Assembly: GCA_959347315.1 (NCBI GenBank)
Contig: OY365812.1
Coordinates: 1,501,185 to 1,565,184, forward strand
From: Bimastos eiseni
Taxonomy: Eukaryota > Annelida > Clitellata > Crassiclitellata > Lumbricidae
Direction of reading: 5' to 3'
Length of the DNA: 64,000 bases
A program made the translations under genes and the position numbers. The stretch's first letter is position 1. Each line of letters begins with the position of its first letter. Below, piece after piece: positions 45,387 through 57,256 of the stretch. The notes under the pieces are model-generated. The model did not search any database. It was not told the origin of the DNA and saw only the letters and a program-made list of their open reading frames with translations.

Positions 45387-46185
45387 GTAAGCGATTTCAA
45401 TCATTCTGACACCACACCTCCTAGGGTACATAGTACGTTTACTGTCTCAAATGCACACAAAAGTCGATAGATGTCTTTAGGATGCGTCAATTCATCGCTG
45501 CAATAGTATGTGTGTTTATACGCTCAAGGGCAGTTGAAGTAAAGGGCGTTTTGTTAAGCACAGGTTTGCTATAGATGCTCAAGTTGACAGAAATACAACG
45601 TCATTTTTGACGAGAAGGAAGTAGTTTTTTATATTCACATTTTCAACGTTCTGTCTTTCTCACTTAGATTTGCATTGGATTCCCTTCTTAAATGATCAGG
45701 ATGATTTTAAAGCTGTCTGTAAGGAAATGATGCACAGTGATATGAGATATTGTATTTGACAGTTGATTAGCACATGACAACTGTAGCTCATAAAGGGCTC
45801 GGAAATGGCAGAATAGACTGTAGCGGGGAGCGCTTGTAAATAGCTTAGGCTGTTGGAAGCATTTTATAATTGATCAAATACAATACAAATGCAAAACTAT
45901 AAGGGAAATCATAAAAACTAGCTTCCCGTATCCCTCCTCGTTGCCTGCGATCATCAAGTACATGTGATGCAGAACAGAGGAATGCAATCGACAGCTAACA
46001 ACTTCGTGGCTAAATTCCTTCCTTCAGAAACGGCTCAAAACTCACCATTTACGCTCGCAGCCACTTGGATATAGAATTTATTCCTCTTCTGTTGACGGAC
46101 TATCCTCACATCAGATTCACATTTCAGTGTGGTTGTGTGCACATTAAAAATTTAATTTACAATAATAATAATATGTTTTTTCCAG

Positions 46186-46235
46186 AATGGTTTCTGATAA
46201 CCATGGAGCCCGAGAAGAAGACAGTGAAAGCCTAG
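46186..46235 (+). CDS. kif19: KIF19 exon 12: short linker
   Basis: Acceptor TTTTTCCAG, donor GTAGGC; only 50 bases, encoding MVSDNHGAREEDSESL. Accepted because length and phase (two in, one out) exactly bridge its neighbours. Confidence 0.72.
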
Positions 46236-46907
46236 GTAGGCGAATTTGTTAAAGCTTCTTGTTTGGCCTTTTTATTTGATCCGATCACATTAAAAATTAA
46301 ATCTCTGTTGTAATGCCGTCAGAATTGAAGGCTCATCTTGCATGAGGACAGTTTATGGTGGTTAAGAAACCCACGCAAGATAGATAGCAACTATAGGCCT
46401 ACTCAAAAGCTCTCATTAATTGGAGAGCTCTGATTATGTGCCACTTAACCATATGAAGAACAAAACAGAAGGAAGAAATTGTCCTCGATAAGTCTCAAGA
46501 TCTCTGTTTTTGAAGAATGATATTGCATAATTAATTGTTGTAATAATTGTATATATATATATAGAATATTTAAAATTCTTATTAAATATTAGTTAGCTGA
46601 TTAAGCAATAATTATTGTATTCGGACCGTTTAATTTGATATCAAGTTGTAATAATAATTATGCAATAATTTTGATAATAATGTTTATGGTTGAGGAATTC
46701 ACAGTTTTGTAACATCTGACGTTCACATAAATTAGTTTGAAAATGTCTTATGATTCTTCTGTGTTCATGATCGTCTGACTTGTAGCTAAGTATGCTGGCA
46801 TGTATGTATGTTTGTATATTAAGTAAATATATATATTATGTATATATGTATAAAGTTATGTTTAGGTCTTTTGAGGACAATATTTCTTGTATGTGATGTT
46901 GACACAG

Positions 46908-47056
46908 ACAAGGATCATGTGTCGCAGTTCGACGTAGTTCAGGGAAGGAAGGAAGTGGAGGCATTGTCCCGAGACAAGGATCGCCTGGAACAGATGAGAA
47001 ACGGACTCAAGAAACAACTGGAACAGACAAACAATAGGACAACTAAACTGCAGCAG
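46908..47056 (+). CDS. kif19: KIF19 exon 13: coiled-coil
   Basis: Acceptor GACACAG, donor GTCTGT. Encodes DKDHVSQFDVVQGRKEVEAL and SRDKDRLEQMRNGLKKQLEQ. Heptad-like, charged; equivalent to the E-x-x-L-x-x-x-x-x-x-L-x-x-x-LE coil of KIF19. Confidence 0.85.
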
Positions 47057-47538
47057 GTCTGTTATTGTCACTTATGCACCAGTGTGTTACTTCTGGCTGT
47101 AACACGGTCCTCTCTTCATGTTTCGTTTACCTTTGAATACTGTTGTTGACTTAATTAAATAAATGAATAATTATCATAATAATTGAAATAAAGAAATGAA
47201 TGATTCTCTTTGTAATAACAATGATAACAATAAATGATTATCCTTGTGATAATAATAATAATTACTAATGAATGAATTATACTCCTAGATGGTTGTAATA
47301 GTTATCTTACAATAGTAAATTAATGACATAATCTTCTGAAAACTTTTACTGTGATTATTTTTTATTAGTATTTGAATAATAATAGTAATGACCACAATCA
47401 CAAATGAATAATTATCCTAGTAATAATGATTATTACTAATAAATGAGTAACAATCCTGGTATTATTGTTAGAATTGAATTCTAACAATAAATTAATAATA
47501 ATAATTCTGATAATAGATATTATGTTGATTCGTGGTAG

Positions 47539-47868
47539 GAGTTATCCCAACTTGAGATCTGTTCAGAACAGCGAGAGATCGTGATGCTTCTCGCTCGCAT
47601 CCAGTCTCTACAGCTGGAGAATGCTCGTCTCAATTCAGCCATTGTTCACCAGAGGGCAGAGCTCTATCGCTGCGACATCTTCCTGTCGCTGCAGGACCGA
47701 TGCCAGGAGGTCAACGAGGAACTGATGCGGTGCCAGAGAAACGTTATCGATGAGAATGACACCAACTCTACTCATGAACTCGACTACTTGCGGAGTGCCT
47801 ACAATGAGGAGATACGAGATGTTGAGACTTATCGAGGACAATTTCTTCCCTCGATTAAGAAAGATCAG
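47539..47868 (+). CDS. kif19: KIF19 exon 14: coiled-coil
   Basis: Acceptor GTGGTAG, donor GTTATT; 110 codons, phase 0 at both ends. Encodes ELSQLEICSEQREIVMLLAR, IQSLQLENARLNSAIVHQRA and ends PSIKKDQ. Aligns with the EQRE-x-x-x-LL-R-x-x-x-LE-EN region of KIF19. Confidence 0.9.
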
Positions 47869-48299
47869 GTTATTTCATCATTCAATCGTTCATTAGGAAG
47901 ATTTATATAGCGCCACTTAAAGGTTTCTACTCTGGAGTGCTCCCGACCCAAGCACGGCTGAGAAGAACAGTCTGAAGGTGAGTGTATAATAATTTATTAT
48001 AGTTAGTTTTGTTTATACTTTATTGTTCTAATTTTTTTATTTTTCAGCCTGAGGATGATGTTCTAAGAGTTTGAGGTGGTTGTTAAGAGGCGGTTGTTGT
48101 CAAAAGAAAAATTGCATTATTTTTACGAAATATTGAAAATAAAAATTATTATTACCTTTAACATTAATCGCTAAACTAACTATTACTAATATCTATTGAT
48201 TACTATTACTATGAATGCTGATAATTGTGCTAATATCAGCTTTTGTAATTTATTTCATCATCAATGTTATCATCAGTTTAATCTTTCTTATTATTAAAA

Positions 48300-48390
48300 T
48301 TATTAATATTATAGTTATTATTATTATTTGTATTATTGTTATTATTATTATTATTTATTATTGCCATTATTAATTTATTATTATTATTAT

Positions 48391-48456
<66 letters not shown>

Positions 48457-48465
48457 AAGTAGTAG
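48300..48465. repeat. ATT then TAG trinucleotide repeat
   Basis: (ATT)n followed by roughly 22 uninterrupted TAG units from about 48,390, between KIF19 exons 14 and 15. Confidence 0.93.
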
Positions 48466-48596
48466 TATTATTTACCCAAGTTGGTGCAAAGATATGTTAC
48501 CTTATTCCTGATAATATTGCTTTTCACCAAGTGATGCTTTTCAACACAATCTAACTGTCCTCTTATAATTAATCGATTAACTTAATTGTTAAGTAG

Positions 48597-48712
48597 AGTC
48601 TGCTGTCGATCACTTCCGTTGATGACGGTCTCCATAGAAACAACAATGCCCTTCCGAAGTCATTGTCTCCACTGCCAGAGAGGCGACTCTTCGCAACGGC
48701 CTACACAAAGCA
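48597..48712 (+). CDS. kif19: KIF19 exon 15: polar tail
   Basis: Acceptor GTTAAGTAG, donor GTGAGT. Encodes SLLSITSVDDGLHRNNNALP and KSLSPLPERRLFATAYTKQ. No family motif; the frame was set by phase 0 from exon 14 and phase 2 into exon 16. The other frames of this stretch do not connect. Confidence 0.75.
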
Positions 48713-49179
48713 GTGAGTTCTTGTCCATAATAGAAGGGCTTCTTCGATTATTGCTTTGCATATTTCAGTAGCAGCCAACTATGATCATTAAATGTCCAAT
48801 TGTTATCACTGTCACACATTTATTTGTCAAGCTCTACTGTCTATTGACAATGGTTCACTCAATGATATTGTACCATTGAGGGCGACGGCCTTAGTAATAA
48901 TAATAAGTATTATAGTTTTTGGCTAATTTCAAGCTGACAAACACCAGAGTATACACGATTACACACAGTATTAACAAAATATGAGAAGGTATTACAGAAA
49001 TCGAATTTAGCTGTCGGCAGCCATGCAAGGCGCTCATTACGTTTTACATCTAACTTAACCAACGGTACCGCCTAGCGAAAAAGGACTAGTCAACCTTACT
49101 GGCATAATTATGGGAATCGAACTCGGTTCCTCCGTGTTATCTGCAATTCTTCGGTGTCCAGTAGAAATGTGGAGTTATT

Positions 49180-49420
49180 AGTTTCAGTTTAACGACGCTG
49201 CGTGATAACAAAGATCATTACAGTCGCCCTCCTTCTTTTTCCAGACTTGGCACTGACACTGCCAGTGTGCAAACAGTGGAGGAGTTAAATTTGAACTAGT
49301 ATGATTGTAGTTTCAATTTAGCAGCACTGTCTGATGACAAAGATCTTAAGCGTCGCCCTCCTCGTTTATCCAGGCTTGGGACTGGCACTGTCAGAGTCCA
49401 AGCAATGGTGTGGAGTTTAC
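49180..49420 (+). repeat. Two tandem copies of the 110-base repeat in a KIF19 intron
   Basis: Copies at 49,180-49,290 and 49,311-49,420, matching those in UNC5 introns. They directly follow a minus-strand family A SINE. Confidence 0.8.
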
Positions 49421-49532
49421 AATAATTACGATTACCTCGTACTTATAATGCTAACTCTCTTTATATTAAGTCTTATGTAGTCTAAACCTTGTTGAGTGGT
49501 TGAGAGTTTTCTCTCTGGTCGGTTAACTTCAG

Positions 49533-49799
49533 TGGAATAAGCAGAGACCTGGAGGACTTGATTTCGCTCAACTCGGATTTCTCAACCGCAACCGCAGTTC
49601 AGTCCTGCGTCGACATCCATGAGATGAACGACAACAGAAAGTCCAATGCCTCTTGGATGACGCCAAGGACTCTGGGTAGGGAGGAGGAGCGAGAGGGGCT
49701 CGGCGCCCACAGGACGCTGGGAAGAAGGAAGGAGACAGAACAGCCAAGGACGCGATATCGGCAGAGAGCGTCACGAGGAGAGAGACTGAGTCGATACAG
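49533..49799 (+). CDS. kif19: KIF19 exon 16: polar tail
   Basis: Acceptor GTTAACTTCAG, donor GTGAGT. Encodes GISRDLEDLISLNSDFSTAT, then ASWMTPRTLGREEEREGLGA and a basic end. Contains two TLGR repeats. Conserved only in composition. Confidence 0.82.
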
Positions 49800-49879
49800 G
49801 TGAGTCGTTGTTTATTCGTTGTTCGTCTTTTGTTCAGATCTGTTCTCGTTCCTTTTGACTGATTGGTTCTGTGTCTCTC

Positions 49880-50215
49880 GTCATCGTCAGTTCTCGACTC
49901 TTTATCCTGGTCCATCCTGAACCCTTTGTTCTGGTTTATTCTCAACCTTTTGTCCTGATTTGTTCTTAACCTTTTTTCCTGGTTTGTTCTGAACCTTTTG
50001 TCCTGATTTTTTATTAACCTCTTGTAATGATTTGCTCTTAACCTTTTGTCCTGATTTATTCTTAACCTTTTGTCCTGATTTATTCTTAACCTTTTGTCCT
50101 GATTTTTTTCTTAACCTTTTGTCCTGATTTTTTCTTAACCTTTTGTCCTAATTTTTTCTTAACCTTTTGTCCTAATCTTTTCTTAACCTTTTGTCCTGGT
50201 ATATTTTGTGTTCTT
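49880..50215. repeat. Minisatellite with TTAACCTTTTGTCCTGATTT units
   Basis: About a dozen tandem copies of a 20-24 base unit with variable T-run length, between KIF19 exons 16 and 17. Confidence 0.92.
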
Positions 50216-50347
50216 TATTCTTGACTGTATCTGTGTTCCATATTTAGGAGTAATTGGTTCACTGTGGACATAATTACAGGTTAACAATCATCCCCAGTTG
50301 GTCATAGAATTCACCATATTATCTGTTATACTTCACTTCGTTTCCAG

Positions 50348-50537
50348 CGACGACAAATCTCCTCTGGCCGTGAGTCGATTGGCTCACCAGAGCAATGCCT
50401 CGATTTCGATGAGCACAGCGGCGGATGCGAGCATCAGTTTCAGTGAGCAGGGTCTGAGGAAACCGAAGGTGCTCGACCTCGACTCATTGCCTGAGCTCGG
50501 TCAGGAACAGAAGACGCGTCACAGATCGCGTAGGAAG
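50348..50537 (+). CDS. kif19: KIF19 exon 17: Ser/Lys-rich tail
   Basis: Acceptor CGTTTCCAG, donor GTGAGC. Encodes DDKSPLAVSRLAHQSNASIS and PKVLDLDSLPELGQEQKTRH ending RSRRK. Phase two in, zero out. Confidence 0.85.
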
Positions 50538-50975
50538 GTGAGCAGACGAGTCTTAACTCACTCTCCTTAGTCGTGTGCTAGGTGCTAACCATTTTCGTAA
50601 TAATAACGATGGTGATAATAATATTTTATAATCTTTGTGAAAAAAAATAATTATTGTGATAATTATGATGATAATGATTATAATAGAATTGATAATTGGC
50701 TTACTGATAATAATTTTGTTTTATTTCAACTGACAAACCGCAGTATGATTAGGCCTACAATTCTATTATTATGACCGAATAATTTATTACAGGAGTCGGC
50801 ACCCGTGCAAAGCTCCCAATACGTTATACACTAATTTAACCAACGCCGCCACATCGCAAAAGAAGGACATGTCAATCTTAAGAGGAAACGAGTCAAGGGA
50901 TACGTTGCTTTTTGTTCATGCTCAAGAGTTCAGCTGTATCAATCTTTTTTGCTCAAGCGCCATCTTTTGATACAG

Positions 50976-51099
50976 GGTACTTCACAATCAAAAAATGTCC
51001 CGACGCGAACCAACCAGAGGCAAGTCCGGCAACGAGCATCGCTACCAGCCATCAACTACACAGATCACATGAAGTTCCCTCAACAGCCAGCCATCTACA
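50976..51099 (+). CDS. kif19: KIF19 exon 18: basic tail
   Basis: Acceptor TTGATACAG, donor GTGAGT. Encodes GTSQSKNVPTRTNQRQVRQR and ASLPAINYTDHMKFPQQPAI. Supported by splice sites and phase (zero in, one out). Confidence 0.78.
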
Positions 51100-51335
51100 G
51101 TGAGTTTCGAGACAGTTAGTTAGCCTAAAGTTCCGACCTATAGCCTATTGCATTACTCGAGTTATACTGTTAACTCTATTTACATTAGCGTCAGCTGTCG
51201 ACGGGAATACGTCGGTTGGTTCTACGGTTGTGCACGTGTCTACCACTGGTGACTATTTCAGCGCGTTATCCACTGTTTTGCTAACTGGTGTAAACTATTT
51301 TTTAATGAATTAACATCACTTTTTGCATTATTTAG

Positions 51336-51365
51336 GCCAGCGCAGAGAAAATATTTTGAAGGGGC
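51336..51365 (+). CDS. kif19: Possible KIF19 microexon (alternative)
   Basis: Between exons 18 and 19 a TTATTTAG acceptor and a GTAAAT donor bound 30 bases that keep the frame (phase one in, one out), encoding QRRENILKG after the split codon. KIF19 of vertebrates has a similar KE-x-x-EILTG-x-KC motif in its tail. In the genomic frame the reading continues RKCW, so the real exon could be longer with another donor, but the longer forms I tried break the frame of exon 19. Confidence 0.35.
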
Positions 51366-51514
51366 GTAAATGTTGGATTGCATTATTGTTTATGATATTG
51401 ATTCAACTGCTTGTACGTCCTCTTAGCAGATTCAAACTTAACAGTCACTTTAATGATGTGTATTTGAATTTTCTTCTTATCTACGGTTTTGATGCGGTTC
51501 TCTATTTTACTCAG

Positions 51515-51598
51515 ATGAATCTGATTCAAGTCATGCGCCGTCAGTCATGTCTGAGAAGGCAGCCATTTTGAGTCGACTGAATCGTCACGAGGCCAAAG
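51515..51598 (+). CDS. kif19: KIF19 exon 19: tail
   Basis: Acceptor TTTTACTCAG, donor GTAGGC. Encodes ESDSSHAPSVMSEKAAILSR and LNRHEAKG. Phase one in, one out, joining exon 18 (or the microexon) to exon 20. Confidence 0.78.
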
Positions 51599-53103
51599 GT
51601 AGGCTACAATTTTTTTGAACGACTATCTTTCGTGACTTTAACAAACATAATACTGTATTAGTTAATTAAACTCTAAGAATTTTCTAGAAAAGTCTGTTAG
51701 TGTATGATTATCTATAGAAGTGCGCAATTATAATCCAGTATAGTTTTTTAATATTCATTTAATTTCCAACTGAGAAACCGCGATATGATTGCAAGCACAG
51801 TAGGAACGAATGATGACAAGTTTTTTACAGTAGTCAAATTTAACCGTCGGCAGCCGCGTAGGGCGGAAATTACGCTCTGTATCTCATTTTTAGCAAACAC
51901 CACAGACAAGCGAAAGAAGGAGTAGACAACCTTACGGGGGATACGGGTCTCGAACTCAGTTCCTCAGCTCTGCGCCCCAGTGTGTTCACCATTACTCTAA
52001 AAAAATCAGCAGCAACGGTTCCATTCAAAATTCTTTTTCTTACCAAAAAAGCGTTTTTCGGTCAAGTTCGAAGCTTCTGTCATCTTATCAGACGGTCTAT
52101 CTCAGCTATAGGCCTATCTTTGGACGTCCTCTCTGCTAGTTAGACCGTTCTGGCCTTCAAGTTCCTCGGTCTCGGACTGCAACAGCCCTGCATCGTTGGC
52201 CCTAAATTTATGTGGAATGACCTTTCTGCTAGCTTATAATAATCGACGATTAATCGTATTAGAGATCTTATCTGGTGCTATTACTGGCTGCTCGTTTTCT
52301 TAAAACTTCTTTTCTCAGCGGATGATTGTCGCTGGGATTTCCTCTGATTTGGTTGACCATGGTATCTATAAACAATACTGCTTCACATTACGCACCCCTG
52401 ATATAAATGTAATTTAATGTAATCGAGCATTTATGTAGCGCCTCTTCAAGATATCTACTCAGAGGTACTCTCTACGCTGCCCTAAATTATATTAACTGTC
52501 ATTATGAACGAATGAAATATAATAAGTAGCTAAGCTCTGCACAGTATATGAGCTGAAAAGAGTCCCCAGTGGTGGGCTCCCGGTCAAGCGTAGAACCAAC
52601 CAACTAATATCCGTCGACAGCTAACAGATATTCGAAGGCTGTTCGAAGACTGGGCCGAGAAACCCTTATTCAGTCTTTGAGAGCTTTTGAGAATCTTTGA
52701 AGTTGCTATATGAAGGGCCTTGATTCATGACGCATCAGCTCCCGACTCCAGCCATTTGGCGACGATGGATACGAATAGATGATCTCCATTGTCCTCGCTC
52801 CCTCGTCAACTCCATTGATGCCCTTATTTAGTTAGTCCAAGTGATGTTAATATGCCAATGGTTGTAATGTCCTTCTGACTTAGTCTTCATCTTCCTTTCT
52901 TTCTATTTCCGTTAAATCTTGCACGCGATGCACTGTGTTGGTATTCTCTCATCTGACAATCAGTGTATTCAGTGTTTACACGCTACATAAATACCTGAGC
53001 ATTTTTATAGCGCCTCTCTGCATGGTACCAACTATTCATACACACATGCGATAACCCCTACGCGCACTGGCATGCTATCAGCTTGTTTGTGTTTGAATTG
53101 CAG

Positions 53104-53240
53104 GGTCGATTGTAACCAACAGCAACCAAGGCATCGCCAATGATTCTGTTTATAACGCCCAATACAGGAAACTGTCCGTGACGCCTTTGCATCGTAAGGT
53201 CTCTGGTTTGCCTGAGCCGAGCTTTGCACTGCACCACTAG
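53104..53240 (+). CDS. kif19: KIF19 exon 20 with stop codon
   Basis: Acceptor TGAATTGCAG. Encodes GSIVTNSNQGIANDSVYNAQ, then YRKLSVTPLHRKVSGLPEPS and FALHH, then TAG at 53,238. Terminal status is inferred because the frame closes and no further matching exon is seen. I find no AATAAA close downstream. An internal GT at the HRK codon could be a donor. Confidence 0.72.
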
Positions 53241-53400
53241 TCCAGTAGAAGACTGCGCCATAGAAACTAAACATCAGGATCTGATTATTATTATTATTAT
53301 GAGCAAGAACGACACAGGGCTCGTTGATGATAAACTGTTGCATCTGTTCAATGCGGCTTTTCTATACTCTTCTTTCATGCTAAGGCTTTGTTGTCATTTA

Positions 53401-53762
53401 AATATATATATATATATATATATATGTGTATATATATTACGAGCTTTCTTGAAGGAGCGCTATATCAATTTGCGAAATGAATGAATGAATATATATATAT
53501 ACTTGTTACCTCTATTATATATATATATGAGATTATATGTACATCTATACAAGGCTGTTTTTCCACTAGTGTTTCATGTTAGAGCTTTTCTATATATATA
53601 TATATATATATATATTGCATGTACTGTTGTTTCTGTTAGAGCTTTTCTTTATATAAAGAATATATATTATACACCTGTAAACTGTGTATAAAACTATACA
53701 TACATCTATTCAGTGCGGTTTTCTACTCTTGTCTCATGTCAAATCTTTGTATTTATAATATA

Positions 53763-53835
<73 letters not shown>

Positions 53836-53870
53836 ATATATGTATATATTTGATAATTGCATTATATATA
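53401..53870. repeat. TA microsatellites
   Basis: Several (TA)n runs; the longest, 53,765-53,827, is over 60 bases. Separated by repeats of TTTCATGTTAGAGCTTTTCT-like sequence. Confidence 0.9.
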
Positions 53871-54037
53871 TCTTATATATAGCCGGCTGGGCTTATGCTG
53901 TTGTTTCATGTTAAAGTTTTGTCCTTATAAATTGTACAAATTATAAGTACATAGTCTATATAACATAGTCTATTATACCACTTGTGTATATTTTTATGTG
54001 TAGGCCTATGCCTTTCCGTATTATGTGTAGGTATATG

Positions 54038-54356
54038 CAGGGTCGTACCAAGCTATTCCTAGCATCAATATGGCGCCCCCACATTTTGAAAATAGAAAGG
54101 GCATTTTATGGAATAATAAGTTATTCCATCTTGAAATTTGCGCACTTTCCATACTTGCGCCCTGGGCCACTGCCCCGCTGCTCCCCTCCATACTTGCGCC
54201 CTGGGCCACTGCCCCGCTGCTCCCCTCCATACTTGCGCCCTGGGCCACTGCCCCGCTGCTCCCCTCCATACTTGCGCCCTGGGCCACTGCCCCGCTGCTC
54301 CCCTCCATACTTGCGCCCTGGGCCACTGCCCCACTGCTCCCCTTGGTACGGCCCTG
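54038..54356. mobile_element. Small TIR element carrying a 39-base minisatellite
   Basis: Ends CAGGGTCGTACCAAG and CTTGGTACGGCCCTG are inverted with one mismatch. The flanking 8-mers GGTATATG and TGTGTATG match at six positions, consistent with a decayed hAT-type duplication. Inside are five copies of a 39-base unit (from CCATACTTGCGCCCTGGGCC; about 54,149-54,340). No coding capacity. Confidence 0.75.
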
Positions 54357-56271
54357 TGTGTATGATGCCAACAGTTTGTCACGCTTAAACAGGGCATTGT
54401 ATTCAGATGGATCGTGATTTTCTCGTACAAATAACCTGTAGACTATGAGCATCTGCTGTGCAAGATGTTGGGAGAGAAAACTGCACTTCTAAATTGAGTA
54501 CGACATACTTCTTTTTGTGAGGCCGACACAATAGCACTGCGTCGGAATCTTAATTATTTTATTTATGCATTTAGGAAAAATTATTCAAAGCTTAGGCCTA
54601 CACTAGTTTGGAGGGAATTCCTTCGCGTTCCCTCCCCAGGCTTAAGAGTGGGGAGGAAACTCACTCCCCAGGATTTTCGGTTCTGGCTATGAAATTGTGG
54701 ATTAAACTATTTCGATACCTATTTTGTGGTAAAGCAATATTACTTGAGGACGTGTGTGCATGTTTGACCATGCTCCTTGAAAATTACTTCGAAATTACGA
54801 GGTTTTAGGTTAAACTATTTGTAGAATATGTTCTTATAGGCCTACGGAAAGTTGATTGACATTGGCTGAAATTTATTTCTGAACCGACTGCAGGAGCTTC
54901 GCTTTCGATCTTGTTTTTTCTGTGATACTATGTATTTATTATTGTTGACAATAATTAATGAATCAATGCTTTTAACATACGTATAGCTTCGGGATGGCGA
55001 ACTCTTGACTCGCGTGCCACGTAGAGTACTGCAAAATGTTTGGGGCACACGGAATTCAGTCTATTCAGAACGTCCACAAATTATTGCACATTTCAAAACA
55101 GGCCTACAGTCACTCTGGGAATGCCCAGATATTTTGTTAAGGACTTTATCTACACCTTTCTAAAAAATATTGCAACCTTAAAAATGCACAATCACTCAGA
55201 GAATCCACGGTTTATTCTATTGGCCTTTTAGGACCATGCACTACTCTAAAAGCATATTTGAAAGAGTCCTTTATTTAATTTTTCAATTAAGACCTGTCTC
55301 AGCAAAATAATGATATCCAGTGCAAAATTCTGAGAGACGTAAGAGTGTAGTTTCTAAAATGATTTAGCATCACTTCTGGCACGCCACTTAAGAAAGTTCG
55401 CCACTCCGAGTTGATTTTGTCTTTGACTGCATAGAGCTACTCTAACGCGTGAGTCAGTGCTATTGCGATTTGCTTTGCTGTTTGTGTTAATAACCGTTGC
55501 ATCTCTTACCATACTTAGTTGCTGTCTTGCCTTTTCAGCGTTTCTTGCCGGTTTTTTGCTCTTTCTCATTTGAACATTGCAGTGTTTCGTTGGCTATTTT
55601 GCATATTCTATTTTTAGTATTGATGTGCCTTCGGTTCTTCTATAGTCGCTATAGTGAGGTCAATTAACTGCTATTATCCTACAAACGGTAACACTTTCCC
55701 TCATAGAATGACTCTGAGGTATTGTTAGATCCTTTGGCAATTAGCCAGCTCGCCACCGGAATCTACAATCCATTATCTGGCCTATTACGCATTGATTAAG
55801 CTCAACTATTTCATGACCATGCATCCATTTATGGTGCTGATATATTGCACGTTCCCTGCACAGTAGCTTTCCAATCTGTAGCTTTTTCAAAGGCCGACCC
55901 AGTCTTCGATGATCGATCAACCACTGCTGGAAAGCATGTTGTTCCCAGTAGACTGCACGTCTTGTCTTCGGCCGGCGGTCATTGACTGTTGCCGGTCCTC
56001 CGTTTGGAACACTTATACCACTTATGTAGGCCTACGAAACTCGCTAACTAGGCTGTCTTTCGCTCTAAACTGAAACCTTGTCTCGTCTATTACGCCGCTT
56101 AATGTTGCCCGGTTTCAATGCGCATTTCTGAACTTTTAAGGAGTGCCTTCTCAAGTTACAGTTGTATTGTATGGTAACTATATAGGGCAGTGATTTCTTT
56201 AACTGAAAGAAGGAAACCTTGAAATTTAGGACATCATTTGATTTCAGTGACACACATTAATTATTGAATTG

Positions 56272-57256
56272 AGTAGGGGAGAATGTCCTGCATTGGGTCA
56301 GTGGCGGTATCAAGGCCTAGCCTATCATTGTATCGGACATGCGTCACCTAGTGAACGTGTTTAATGTCGCGAAGATGATTACCATGTCTTAGGCAGACAA
56401 GAAGATAGCGTCTAACAGATAAACGGCAAATCTATTTTTTTAGGTAAGAAAAGTAAATATTAATAGTTTAATGCCAGTCAACGCACAAGACGCTTTGTGC
56501 TAAATTAGCCTACAATTTCTGTAAACTACTTTAGGACAATATATTGTGAAGCATGTGGTAACGTTTGGAGGTCGTGTACAGCATAGTTGTGCTACTATCA
56601 AAAAAGTTAGTCACTGGCCATTGATGGCCTGCATTGGGACAATTTTTACCAGTAAGAAAATTATTTGAGTTTACACTTGGAACAATTTTGTCGTATAACC
56701 ATATTCGATCCATAAGACGTTGCTGTTTCTAATCATCTAAAAAAATACATATGCTGCAAATAACACGATTGTGTGCATTAAAATGTAAAAAATTGACCCA
56801 TGCTGTGTCCCAATGCTCCCCATGGTGGTCTGCATTGGGACAGTTTGTACCAGTAGCCCAATTGAAAGACTAATATTTTTGAGTTTACTCTTGGAACAAC
56901 GTTGTTGTGTAACCACATTCGATCCATAAACGTTACTGTCTGATAATTAAAAGAAAATACAAGTATTAAAACTAACACCAATTGCGTGCATCAAAATGTA
57001 AAAATTGACTCAATGCTCCCCAAGCTGTGTCCCAATGCTCCCCATGGTGGTCTGCATTGGGACACTTTTTTTACCAGCAAGGAAAACACTAATATTTTTG
57101 AGTTTACTCTTGGAACAATATTGTTATTTAACCGTATTCGACCCATAAGACGTCGCTGTTTCTGGTAATCAAAACAAAATACAAGTACTACAACTAACAC
57201 CAATTCTGTGCTTAAAAATGTAAAAATTGACCCAATGCAGGACATTCTCCCCTACT
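56272..57256. mobile_element. Non-autonomous TIR transposon with internal triplication
   Basis: Perfect 29-base inverted ends, 56,272-56,300 and 57,228-57,256, beginning AGTAGGGGAGAATGTCCTGC. If the mobile unit starts at GGGG, it is flanked by TA, as for Tc1/mariner/pogo elements. The inside holds three diverged tandem copies of a 200-220 base unit containing CTGCATTGGGACA, GAGTTTACTCTTGGAACAA and CGATCCATAAGACG. No transposase. Confidence 0.85.

Larger units (their letters stand above)
31835..53240 (+). other. kif19: KIF19-like kinesin-8 gene (20 exons, apparently complete)
   Basis: Hand-built model of 20 exons with matching phases; coding length 2,802 bases including stop (933 residues), or 943 residues with an optional 30-base microexon. 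The N-terminal motor (about residues 12-350) carries VALRIRP, the P-loop GATGAGKT (102-109), switch I SSRSH (213-217), switch II DLAGSE (246-251) and HINRSLLALGNCINAL. The motor and the coiled-coil that follows match KIF19, a plus-end-directed kinesin that depolymerises microtubules at cilium tips and limits cilium length. The C-terminal third is polar, basic and poorly conserved, as in the family. Intron 3 uses a GC donor. The intron between exons 5 and 6 (4.5 kb) contains the unusual repeat block at 38.2-41.65 kb. Confidence 0.93.
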
